Positions 1-8,855 of a DNA stretch of 64,000 nucleotides are shown piece by piece. The translations under genes and the position numbers were made by a program. Where the stretch lies: contig NZ_CP090145.1 in assembly GCF_023008245.1 (NCBI RefSeq), forward strand, positions 1,922,001 through 1,986,000, written 5' to 3'. This DNA comes from Flavobacterium sediminilitoris. GTDB taxonomy: Bacteria; Bacteroidota; Bacteroidia; Flavobacteriales; Flavobacteriaceae. The notes beneath the pieces were generated by a model that was not told the origin of the DNA, made no database searches, and was given only the letters and a program-made list of their open reading frames with translations. Position 1 is the first letter of the stretch; every line of letters begins with the position of its first letter.

Positions 1-1
1 A

Positions 2-763
2 AAAGCAGATTATGTTTTTTTAGAAAGTACTTATGGTAATCGTTTGCATACTAATAGTAATCCGCTTTTTGATTTGGAAATTTTTATCAATAACACTTTC
101 GTAAGGGGCGGAAATGTTATAATACCAAGTTTTGCAGTGGAACGTGTTCAAACAGTAATGTACTTGCTTTGGCAACTTAAAAAACAGGATCGAATTCCAG
201 ATATTCCTTATATTATTGATACGCCTATGGGAATAAGTGTGTTGCAGGTTTTTCAAGAATATAGAAATTGGCATAAGTTAAATTATGAAGAGTGTGTTGA
301 AATGAGCAAAATGTTTACACTTATTTCCAATTTTAAAGATACGATAGAAACAATTTATGATAAGCAACCTAAAGTTGTTATTGCAGCTAGTGGCATGATA
401 ACAGGAGGAAGGGTGCTTTCGTATTTAGAACGTTACATTGGGAAACCAGAGAATTTAGTTGCCTTGGTTGGATATCAGGCAGAAGGAACACGAGGGCGAA
501 AATTATTAGAAGGAGCAAAGGAAATAAAAATGTATGGTAAGTATTATCCAGTTGAAGCGGCAATTCATTTAATCGACGGATTGTCTGCGCATGGCGATCA
601 AAGTGATTTGTTGAATTGGCTATCCGATTTGGAAGCAAAACCTCAAAAAATATTTTTGGTTCACGGAGAATCCGATGCAGCTGAAGGACTTCAATCGAAA
701 ATTGAGGAAAAACAAAAGATAGATTGTATGATTCCGTATTTGGGTCAAATTATAGAAATTTAG
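2..763 (+). CDS. Beta-CASP metallo-beta-lactamase ribonuclease/hydrolase, 5' truncated
   Basis: The gene runs off the left edge. The frame is open from base 2 (reading KADYVFLESTYGNRLH), so the TTG at 44 is internal and the metallo-beta-lactamase core with its HxHxDH zinc motif lies outside the window. What remains is the beta-CASP part: the segment IIPSFAVERVQTVMYLL, the motif ASGMITGGRVLSYL, the histidine motif SAHGDQSDLLNWL, and a C-terminal LVHGE zinc-ligand segment. This arrangement is typical of bacterial RNA-processing MBL/beta-CASP exonucleases (CPSF-like family). Substrate cannot be told from sequence. It stops 45 bp before the next gene, which has its own promoter. Confidence 0.9.
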   Translation, partial: KADYVFLESTYGNRLHTNSNPLFDLEIFINNTFVRGGNVIIPSFAVERVQTVMYLLWQLKKQDRIPDIPYIIDTPMGISVLQVFQEYRNWHKLNYEECVEMSKMFTLISNFKDTIETIYDKQPKVVIAASGMITGGRVLSYLERYIGKPENLVALVGYQAEGTRGRKLLEGAKEIKMYGKYYPVEAAIHLIDGLSAHGDQSDLLNWLSDLEAKPQKIFLVHGESDAAEGLQSKIEEKQKIDCMIPYLGQIIEI

Positions 764-796
764 TAACAATTTAACCTTTTAAATTAAAAACTTTTA

Positions 797-804
797 TACT
801 TTTG
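797..804 (+). promoter_or_regulatory. Flavobacterial -7 element (TAnnTTTG) of the HYC protein gene
   Basis: TACTTTTG ends 4 nt before the ATG at 809. In Bacteroidota transcription starts a few bases after this element, so the mRNA would begin at or almost at the start codon (leaderless or near-leaderless). The same TTTG-N4-ATG spacing occurs at 21015-21029. Confidence 0.6.
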
Positions 805-808
805 CACC

Positions 809-1216
809 ATGCAATTTAGAAAAAGCACATCAATATTTTTAGCCTTTTTTATCCTGTTTTCTAATTTAGGATTGGCTTTTAATGTACATTATTGTAAAAA
901 CAAAATTGCAGGAATTTCATTAAGCACTCAAGAAAAAGAATCATGTGTTGAAGTAGTAAAATCATGCTGCATTACAAGTGAAGCTTCTAAAAATTGTTGC
1001 TTAGATGAAATTGTAAAAGTTGAAAAAAAATCAGATGATATTCTGACTAAAATTTTTCAATTTGATGTGCAACAATATTATACCCTAAACACTACTGAAG
1101 TTTTTGAGAATCTTAAAGGTGTTTATTTTGTTAAAAAAGAATCTCCTTCTTCTTATTGCAATTCGAATGCACCACCTTTCTATAAACTATATTGTCAACT
1201 AGTGTTCTACGCATAA
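809..1216 (+). CDS. Small secreted Cys-rich protein (HYC_CC_PP type) of the metal receptor operon
   Basis: A 135-residue protein with an N-terminal signal peptide (LAFFILFSNLGLAF), then FNVHYCKNKIAGISLS and clustered cysteines (CC at about 54-55, NCCLDE near 63-68). The HYC, CC and late PP (NAPPFYKL) pattern matches a small family annotated in Flavobacteriaceae next to TonB-dependent receptors. The function is not established. Paired cysteines and an HMA protein downstream suggest metal handling, an inference. It lies 53 bp upstream of the receptor gene on the same strand, probably in one transcription unit with 1270-3510 and 3531-3872. Confidence 0.75.
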   Translation: MQFRKSTSIFLAFFILFSNLGLAFNVHYCKNKIAGISLSTQEKESCVEVVKSCCITSEASKNCCLDEIVKVEKKSDDILTKIFQFDVQQYYTLNTTEVFENLKGVYFVKKESPSSYCNSNAPPFYKLYCQLVFYA

Positions 1217-1269
1217 TTTTAATGTTTTTTTAGCTTTAAAAGAGAATAAAAAATATTAAAATAAAATGA

Positions 1270-3510
1270 ATGTATAATAAAATAACAGCTTTACTATTGT
1301 TTTTTGTTTCATTTGTTCAAGCACAAGATGAAATTAAAGGAAAAATAATAGATGAGAATAATGAAGAATTATTAGGAGCCAATGTATTTTGGATCAACAC
1401 ATCAGTTGGAACAACAACTGATATAAACGGAAATTTTACACTTAAAAAAGTAGATGAAACAACAAGTTTAGTAGTTAGTTATATTGGATATAAAACACAA
1501 AAAGTTGAAATTACTTCAACTGAAAATATAACTATAAAGCTAGAAGCTGTAACAACATTGAATGAAGTAACCGTTTCAAAAACTAAAAAAAGCACAGAGC
1601 ATTCAAAATTTCAAGTAGCTAATGTTCATACAATGGAGCAAAAAGAGTTACTAAAAGCGGCTTGTTGTAATCTTTCAGAAAGCTTTAGTACAAACCCATC
1701 TATCGATGTGAATTTTTCTGATGCAGTAACAGGAAATAAACAAATTAAGATGTTAGGATTAACAAGTCCTTATATTTTAATTGCAGAAGAAAATATTCCT
1801 TCAGTTCGTGGAGCTTCACAAGCTTATGGATTATCATTCGTTCCTGGAACATGGGTAGAAAGTATTCAAATAACAAAGGGCGCTGGAAGCGTTATTAATG
1901 GCTATGAAAGTATTTCGGGACAAATTAATTATGAAATTTTAAAACCATCCAACGATATTCCTTTTTTCTTAAATGTCTACGGTTCGCAAGATAGTAGGTT
2001 TGAATTGAACACGCATTTTAATCAAAAATATTCAGATAAATTAAGTTCTACTTTATTTGTTCATGGAAATACTCGTCAGAGTAAGAATGATATGAATAAT
2101 GATGGTTTCTTGGACAATCCTATTGGGAAACAGATTAATATTTTAAATCGTTGGCAATATAATGATGTAGAAAATGGTTTTGTAAGTTTTCTTAATTTGC
2201 GTTATATGAAAGACGAAAAACAATCAGGGCAAGTTAATTTTAATCCAAAATTAGACAGATTAACAACAAATGCATGGGGAAGTGAAATTAATACAGAAAA
2301 AATTGAACTTTCAAATAAAATAGGATATGTTTTTCCAGATATGCCTTATCAAAGTATTGGTTTCCAAAATTCATTTCAATCACATAAACAAGATTCTTAT
2401 TTTGGTTTAAATCAATATAATATTCATCAAAAAAGTTATTATTCGAATTTAATATTTAATTCAATAATCAGCAATACCAGAAATAAATTTGCTACAGGAG
2501 TAAATTTTAATTACGATTCTTATGATGAATTAGTAGCTGTTAATTTTACTAAAGATTTTTCAAGGATTGATAATTCAGTAGGTGCTTTTTTTGAATATAC
2601 TTATGACAATTTGGATAACTTTAGTTTGGTAGCTGGAGCACGTGTAGATAATCATAATAGATTAGGAACTTTTGTTACACCTAGATTACATATAAGATAT
2701 AATCCGTGGAAAGAAGCTGTTGTAAGAGCTTCAGTAGGAAGAGGGAAGAGAGCTGCAAATATTTTTGCAGAAAATCAACAACTATTTGCATCATCTCGTA
2801 ATTTTTCAATTTTAAATAATGATGGAAAATTATATGGATTAAACCCAGAGATTGCATGGAATTATGGATTAAGTTTTATTCAATCTTTTAAATTATTTGG
2901 AGCTGATTCTGAAATTGTTTTAGATTACTATAGATCAGATTTTGAAAACCAAGCAGTAGTAGATTTAGATTTTAGTCCGCAACAAGTCTTATTTTTTAAT
3001 TTGAACGGAAAAAGTTTTGCAAATTCGTTTCAAGCAGAATTTAATATTGAGCCTTTTAAACATTTCAATATAAAATCAGCTTATAAATATTATAATGTTC
3101 AAACTCAATTTGCAGCAGGTCAATTGCAGAGAGCTTTGCAAGCAAAACATCGTTTTTTTACAAATGTATCTTTTGAAACTCATATTAAAGAAAAAGGACA
3201 ACAATGGAAATTTGATGCAACATATAACTTATTAGGAAAACAAAGATTACCAAATACGTCAAGTAATATTCCAGAATATCGTTTAGTAGAATATGCTCCT
3301 TCATTTGCAGTAGTAAATGCACAAATTACAAGAACATTTTCAAGTACTTTTGAAGTATATATTGGTGGAGAAAATTTAGGAAATTATAAGCAAAATAATG
3401 CAATTGTAAGTGCTGAAAACCCTTTTGGTACATATTTTGACAGTAGTATGATATATGGACCTGTTTTCGGACAAATGTATTATGCAGGATTACGATTTAA
3501 AATAAAATAA
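1270..3510 (+). CDS. TonB-dependent outer-membrane receptor, probably for a metal
   Basis: 746 residues: signal peptide (residues 1-18), a carboxypeptidase-like regulatory domain (about 20-95, GKIIDENNEELLGANVFW), a plug with an unusual AACCNLSESF double cysteine near residue 136, then a beta-barrel ending in the aromatic strand YYAGLRFKIK typical of outer-membrane insertion. The ATG at 1266 meets a stop after three codons, so 1270 is the start. The neighbours are a Cys-rich secreted protein 53 bp upstream and an HMA metal-binding protein 20 bp downstream. That context and the plug CC suggest copper or another soft metal as ligand; this is inference. Confidence 0.85.
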   Translation: MYNKITALLLFFVSFVQAQDEIKGKIIDENNEELLGANVFWINTSVGTTTDINGNFTLKKVDETTSLVVSYIGYKTQKVEITSTENITIKLEAVTTLNEVTVSKTKKSTEHSKFQVANVHTMEQKELLKAACCNLSESFSTNPSIDVNFSDAVTGNKQIKMLGLTSPYILIAEENIPSVRGASQAYGLSFVPGTWVESIQITKGAGSVINGYESISGQINYEILKPSNDIPFFLNVYGSQDSRFELNTHFNQKYSDKLSSTLFVHGNTRQSKNDMNNDGFLDNPIGKQINILNRWQYNDVENGFVSFLNLRYMKDEKQSGQVNFNPKLDRLTTNAWGSEINTEKIELSNKIGYVFPDMPYQSIGFQNSFQSHKQDSYFGLNQYNIHQKSYYSNLIFNSIISNTRNKFATGVNFNYDSYDELVAVNFTKDFSRIDNSVGAFFEYTYDNLDNFSLVAGARVDNHNRLGTFVTPRLHIRYNPWKEAVVRASVGRGKRAANIFAENQQLFASSRNFSILNNDGKLYGLNPEIAWNYGLSFIQSFKLFGADSEIVLDYYRSDFENQAVVDLDFSPQQVLFFNLNGKSFANSFQAEFNIEPFKHFNIKSAYKYYNVQTQFAAGQLQRALQAKHRFFTNVSFETHIKEKGQQWKFDATYNLLGKQRLPNTSSNIPEYRLVEYAPSFAVVNAQITRTFSSTFEVYIGGENLGNYKQNNAIVSAENPFGTYFDSSMIYGPVFGQMYYAGLRFKIK

Positions 3511-3530
3511 GTAACTTAAAAATAAAAAGA

Positions 3531-3872
3531 ATGAAAAAAATAGTTATGCTTTTGCTAGTAGGATTGGTTTCATTAGCAAGTTTTTCTCAAGAGAAGAAAA
3601 GCAAAAATAAAAAAGTAATATTAAAAGTTGCAGGTAATTGTGAAATGTGCGAAAAGCGTATTGAGAAAGCAGCATTTTCTATTAAAGGAGTAAAAAGTGC
3701 CGAATGGCATTCTGATTGTCAAGATATTCATTTAATTCTTGATGAAAACAAATGTACAAAAGAAGATGTAGCAACAGCTATTGCAAAAGTAGGACACGAC
3801 ACAGATTTAGTTAAAACAACTGATGCAATGTATGAAGAATTACACGGCTGTTGTCAATATAAAAGAGAATAA
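3531..3872 (+). CDS. Secreted heavy-metal-associated (HMA) domain protein
   Basis: A 113-residue protein with a signal peptide (MLLLVGLVSLASFS) and one ferredoxin-like HMA domain (about 30-95). The metal site is CEMCEKRIEKAAF (CxxC, residues 37-40), followed by KGVKSAEWHSDCQDIHLIL. Extra cysteines (DC, NKC and a C-terminal HGCCQYKRE) are unusual and could add metal ligands. It follows the TonB receptor by 20 bp and a hairpin terminator lies just downstream, so it is the last gene of the operon. Likely periplasmic carrier for the metal taken up by the receptor. Confidence 0.85.
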   Translation: MKKIVMLLLVGLVSLASFSQEKKSKNKKVILKVAGNCEMCEKRIEKAAFSIKGVKSAEWHSDCQDIHLILDENKCTKEDVATAIAKVGHDTDLVKTTDAMYEELHGCCQYKRE

Positions 3873-4193
3873 CAGAAATTACAGATGATTTAACTGCTTC
3901 CAAATAGTACTCAGCTTTTTGGAGGCAGTGTTTTTTATAGGAGACATTTATGCTAATAGTAATGTTGATAATAAACTATTGTAATCTAAAACTTACTTTT
4001 TTTTATAATTTAACTATAGATGTCAAGGTAATTTTTTAATTTTGTAAAGCTAGAGAATTTTTAAATCGGTTTTAAAAATATCCACTTTCAGGAAAAGTTA
4101 GAAAAGATTAATCAAAAGTTTAATTAAAATTTTTAGTTGGTAACCATTTGCTTATCAATAGGGATTTTTTATGTAAAAAAAATAATATAAAAG
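3873..4193. other. Intergenic region with terminator, no gene seen
   Basis: The 321 bp between the HMA gene and the DUF2490 gene hold the terminator at 3893-3937 and then very AT-rich sequence. TAATTTTG at 4037-4044 resembles a -7 element and could drive the next gene with a leader of about 145 nt, but no good -33 TTG is placed before it. No coding frame is convincing on either strand. Confidence 0.5.
3893..3937 (+). terminator. Intrinsic terminator of the HYC-TonB-HMA operon
   Basis: ACTGCTTCCAAA and TTTGGAGGCAGT form a 12-bp stem with one mismatched or wobble pair around an 11-13 nt loop, followed by GTTTTTTA. Confidence 0.75.
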
Positions 4194-4943
4194 ATGGGAA
4201 AAGTTAATAAAATAACCATTTTAACAATCTTGTTTTGTTCAAGTTTAGTAACCTCTGCACAAGAAATAATACATCATGATGATGTGAATACATGGTTTAC
4301 TATACTAAATAGATTGAGTTTAAATTCGAAATGGAGTGTTTCAAATGAACTGCATGAGCGTACAGGTGCTTTTTTAGATGAACATGGTACTTTTTTATGG
4401 CGTCCATCTGTAGATTACCATTTGAATAAAAATATTGAATTTAGCGTTGGATATTCTTATATTAATAATAAACCAAACGATCCAAATCCAAGTCCAAAAA
4501 TTGGAGCAATAGAGAATAATATGTGGGAGCAAGTTTTATTAAAGCACGATATAGGAAAGGTTTTTTTTCAACACCGTTTAAGACAAGAACATAGATGGTT
4601 TGATAAAGTAGGAGTAGACGCAGAAAGATCTTACTATAAAACGGGCACAGATTATGCTAATAGATTTAGATATAGAATAACTATAAGTACACCAATTAAA
4701 ACTTTTGAAAATGGGAAAGAGTTATTTTTTAATGGTTTTGATGAGCTTTGGTTGCCACAAACGGATGGATTAGCATTAAAAAGTTTATCGCGAAATTGGT
4801 TGTATTTAGGTTTTGGATATAAATTCAATTCAAAGACAAATTTACAAATAGGATATATGAATCAATGGGATGCTATTGGAAATAATATTTATATTTCAAC
4901 ACCTATTTTACAGACTACATTTGTAAGGAATTTTGATTTATAA
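4194..4943 (+). CDS. DUF2490 outer-membrane beta-barrel protein
   Basis: 249 residues: signal peptide (ILTILFCSSLVTSAQ), then NTWFTILNRLSLNSKWSVSNE and repeated amphipathic strands such as YHLNKNIEFSVGYSYINNKP, VLLKHDIGKVFFQHRLRQEHRW and YRITISTPI, ending in TTFVRNFDL. This matches the DUF2490 family, predicted small outer-membrane barrels. The function is unknown. It is monocistronic: a terminator precedes it and a bidirectional terminator separates it from convergent groEL. Confidence 0.8.
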   Translation: MGKVNKITILTILFCSSLVTSAQEIIHHDDVNTWFTILNRLSLNSKWSVSNELHERTGAFLDEHGTFLWRPSVDYHLNKNIEFSVGYSYINNKPNDPNPSPKIGAIENNMWEQVLLKHDIGKVFFQHRLRQEHRWFDKVGVDAERSYYKTGTDYANRFRYRITISTPIKTFENGKELFFNGFDELWLPQTDGLALKSLSRNWLYLGFGYKFNSKTNLQIGYMNQWDAIGNNIYISTPILQTTFVRNFDL

Positions 4944-4964
4944 ATCTCTTATTAGTTGTTTGTT

Positions 4965-4999
4965 AAAAAAACCGATTAGAATTTCTAATCGGTTTTTTT
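4965..4999. terminator. Bidirectional terminator between DUF2490 gene and groEL
   Basis: AAAAAACCGATTAG and CTAATCGGTTTTTT pair perfectly over 14 bp around the loop AATTT, with A and T runs on the two sides so that it works for both convergent genes. Confidence 0.85.
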
Positions 5000-5026
5000 G
5001 ATTTATAGACATCAGTTATGATATTA

Positions 5027-6664
<1,638 letters not shown>

Positions 6665-6698
6665 TTAAATTGTTTTTTAAAGTTTTTCTTAGAAGTGA

Positions 6699-6974
6699 TT
6701 AAAGAATTGCAAAAATTTCATCTTCTCTCATAATAAGGAAATCTTTTCCTTCATATTTAAATTCTGTGCCAGAATACTTTCCATAAAGTACTACATCTCC
6801 CGTTTTAACAGTCATAGTATAGTCTTTTTTACCATTACCCACTGCTACAACAATTCCTTTTTGCGGTTTTTCTTTTGCAGTATCTGGAATAATAATTCCT
6901 GAGGCAGTTGTTGTTTCTGCTGCCATAGGTTCAATCACGACACGATCTGAAATTGGTTTAATGTTTAATGACAT
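6699..6974 (-). CDS. groES: Co-chaperonin GroES (Hsp10)
   Basis: 91 residues, normal for Gro[14 protein letters not shown] at the N terminus, the mobile loop region [19 protein letters not shown], and [18 protein letters not shown] C-terminal strands ending EDEIFAIL. It caps the GroEL ring. It is the first gene of groES-groEL; upstream sits an imperfect inverted repeat at 7025-7047 but no CIRCE element, so HrcA control of the usual kind is not supported. Confidence 0.99.
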   Translation of the reverse strand: MSLNIKPISDRVVIEPMAAETTTASGIIIPDTAKEKPQKGIVVAVGNGKKDYTMTVKTGDVVLYGKYSGTEFKYEGKDFLIMREDEIFAIL

Positions 6975-7024
6975 ATTTAATGTTTTTTTAATTAGTTATT
7001 TCTTGTAATATGATTTCAGAAATT

Positions 7025-7047
7025 ATGCCAAATCGTATTTGTGCCAT
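7025..7047 (-). promoter_or_regulatory. Imperfect inverted repeat in the groES promoter region
   Basis: ATGCCAAAT-CGT-ATTTGTGCCAT lies about 50 bp upstream of the groES start and after the secG terminator. On the minus strand it reads ATGGCACAAATACGATTTGGCAT, which includes a TA-CGA-TTTG string resembling a -7 element with one extra base. It may be an operator or an unusual heat-shock promoter. It does not match CIRCE. Confidence 0.35.
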
Positions 7048-7060
7048 TTTTTCTTAAAGT

Positions 7061-7091
7061 AAAAATGCCAGCACTGACAGGCTGGCATTTT
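7061..7091 (-). terminator. Intrinsic terminator after secG
   Basis: AAAATGCCAGC and GCTGGCATTTT form a perfect 11-bp stem with an 8-nt loop; on the minus strand it ends in TTTTT. It lies 24 bp past the secG stop and separates the secG unit from groES-groEL. Confidence 0.85.
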
Positions 7092-7114
7092 GTAATGTAA
7101 TATAGTTTTGTAAC

Positions 7115-7480
7115 CTATTTAGTTTTTTCTTCTGTTTTAGCAGGAGCTGTTCCTTCTGTAGCTGGTTGTGTAGTTGCTTCAGGAGTAACAGGGACAGTTG
7201 TAGTAGGGATGCTTATTTCATCGTCACCTAATATTTTTGAATCATTTGTACTACCTCCATTAAATGCTAATGTAGATAATAAAATAAGTGCAATTAAAAT
7301 TCCACCTAAAGTCCATGTACTTTTATCTAAAAAGTCTGTTGTTTTTTGTACACCACCTAATTGTTGTGAACCACCAAATGAAGAAGATAAACCTCCTCCT
7401 TTAGGATTCTGTACCATGATAGCTAAAATTAGTAAAAAGCAAACAATTGTTATTGCAATTAAAAAACCTGTAAATCCCAT
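7115..7480 (-). CDS. secG: Preprotein translocase subunit SecG
   Basis: 121 residues with two membrane segments (about 5-25 and 57-75). Between them is the conserved SecG cytoplasmic loop ILAIMVQNPKGGGLSSSFGG. The C-terminal 35 residues are a Thr/Pro/Ala/Glu-rich tail, common in Bacteroidota. SecG helps SecYEG move proteins through the inner membrane. It starts 3 bp after the stop of the TPR gene, so translation is probably coupled. It is the last gene of the miaB-to-secG series. Confidence 0.95.
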   Translation of the reverse strand: MGFTGFLIAITIVCFLLILAIMVQNPKGGGLSSSFGGSQQLGGVQKTTDFLDKSTWTLGGILIALILLSTLAFNGGSTNDSKILGDDEISIPTTTVPVTPEATTQPATEGTAPAKTEEKTK

Positions 7481-7483
7481 AAT

Positions 7484-8326
7484 CTAATTATTATTTTGTT
7501 GTAAATCTTTAATATCATTTATTCGGTCTGCAAAGAAACTACTTTTTTCTGGATATTTCAAAATTAAAATTTCATATGCTTGTATTGCTTTTAGATATTT
7601 TTTTTGTTCTAAGTATACCTTGGCAAGTGTTTCAGTCATTAAATGTGTTGGTTCTTCTATACTTTTCTTTATATTTGAAGGTATAGGAGTTGTCGTTTTA
7701 ACAGGTGAAATTTTAGGATTTAATTCTATAAAACGATCAATAATGTCTATTTTTTTTAATTTTTCAGGATCTAAAATTTCATTTTCTTCAACATTTTCTC
7801 TTTCAATAGGACTAAATTTAGTTAATTGTAACCATTCTTGAAAAGAGTGTTTTTCATTTTGATTAAATTCGAGAGGTTTTCCTATTTCTAATTTTTCTTC
7901 AGTTTGAGATAAAAATTGCTCTACATTTTCAACCTCTTCAGTATTTTCAATTTTCTTTAGATCAACATTTGTAAGATTAACTTCAGGTTGATGTTGTAGT
8001 AATTCTTCTTTTTTTGAATCTTTATCTAGAACTGGAAACTCTTTTATAGGCTCACTTTGTTCTTCAATGTTGTTTTTTTGTAATGTTGTAAAATGATTAG
8101 AAGTTATAAAATCAAAAAGGATACTCCTATCATTTGTGTGCGCAGCCGTTTTTTTTAATTCGTAATTATACCTAAAACTATTTTGATTAAATAGACCTTT
8201 CAGATGTAATGCTCTTATACTTTGAAAGTATGGAAATTGCTGTAAAGCAATTTCTAATGCCATTGTTTGTTTTTCATCAATTAATTGTGGCTTATTTAAT
8301 AAATATGTTAGGATGCTTGTGTTCAA
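7484..8326 (-). CDS. TPR-like protein of the secG-lptE cluster
   Basis: 280 residues without signal peptide or membrane segment. The N-terminal part (LTYLLNKPQLIDEKQTM...FPYFQSIRALHLKGL) is a conserved Flavobacteriaceae module. The middle is Glu/Lys-rich and probably disordered. The C terminus has one recognisable TPR hairpin (TETLAKVYLEQKKYLKAIQAYEILILKYPEKS, shown here in two parts: TETLAKVYLEQKKYLKAIQA then YEILILKYPEKSS). The function is unknown. It lies between lptE (25 bp) and secG (3 bp) in one series and may serve envelope biogenesis; this is inferred from position only. Confidence 0.75.
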   Translation of the reverse strand: MNTSILTYLLNKPQLIDEKQTMALEIALQQFPYFQSIRALHLKGLFNQNSFRYNYELKKTAAHTNDRSILFDFITSNHFTTLQKNNIEEQSEPIKEFPVLDKDSKKEELLQHQPEVNLTNVDLKKIENTEEVENVEQFLSQTEEKLEIGKPLEFNQNEKHSFQEWLQLTKFSPIERENVEENEILDPEKLKKIDIIDRFIELNPKISPVKTTTPIPSNIKKSIEEPTHLMTETLAKVYLEQKKYLKAIQAYEILILKYPEKSSFFADRINDIKDLQQNNN

Positions 8327-8351
8327 TTTATTTTTTGTTTTTTATAGAAAT

Positions 8352-8855
8352 TTACCACTTTGCTAGTGATTCATTGAAAATATCTTGAGTAATTCGTTCA
8401 AAAATTTCATCTAATGCTGTTGTTAATCTGCTTCCTGTCATTTGTTCATTAGCAGGATAATCATGATAGAATGAGAAACGTTTTTCGAAATCGTCTTCTT
8501 CATTATTTTTGTTAGAAAAACGAACTAAGATAGTTATATTTAGTCTGTTTTGAGCAGCACGTTGATCTGCAGTTGCAGTCATTGGAGAAATTCTATAATC
8601 AACAATTTCACCTTCATATAGTAAATCACCACCTTGTGGAACTAAATTTAAATTAGTTTGACTTTGAATTATATCTTGAAGTTCTAGTGTGAATGTTCTT
8701 TCAATTCCAGGTTCAACTAGTTCTGCATTATTCTGAAAATAATTCACCTGAAATGTCTCTGCATTTATCGGCTTCGCTCCTGTGAAATTATAATATTTAC
8801 AACTATTTATTGAAAATAACGTTAGTAGAGCAAATATTTTTAAAAATGACCTCAT
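8352..8855 (-). CDS. lptE: LPS-assembly lipoprotein LptE
   Basis: 167 residues with a lipoprotein signal peptide: hydrophobic ALLTLFSINSC with the lipid-attachment cysteine at about residue 19. The following YYNFTGAKPINAETFQVNYF, the central FTLELQDIIQSQTNLNLVPQ and GDLLYEGEIVDYRISPM match the LptE (LPS-assembly lipoprotein) fold in Bacteroidota. LptE plugs the LptD barrel that inserts LPS in the outer membrane. It directly abuts the sigma-54 activator gene (stop at 8856, start at 8855), indicating cotranscription. Confidence 0.9.
   Translation of the reverse strand: MRSFLKIFALLTLFSINSCKYYNFTGAKPINAETFQVNYFQNNAELVEPGIERTFTLELQDIIQSQTNLNLVPQGGDLLYEGEIVDYRISPMTATADQRAAQNRLNITILVRFSNKNNEEDDFEKRFSFYHDYPANEQMTGSRLTTALDEIFERITQDIFNESLAKW

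Noticed and set aside
7025..7047. Sigma-54 promoter upstream of groES (TGGCAC ... TTGGCA)
   Set aside because: The GG and GC elements are 17 bp apart; the required distance is about 12 bp.
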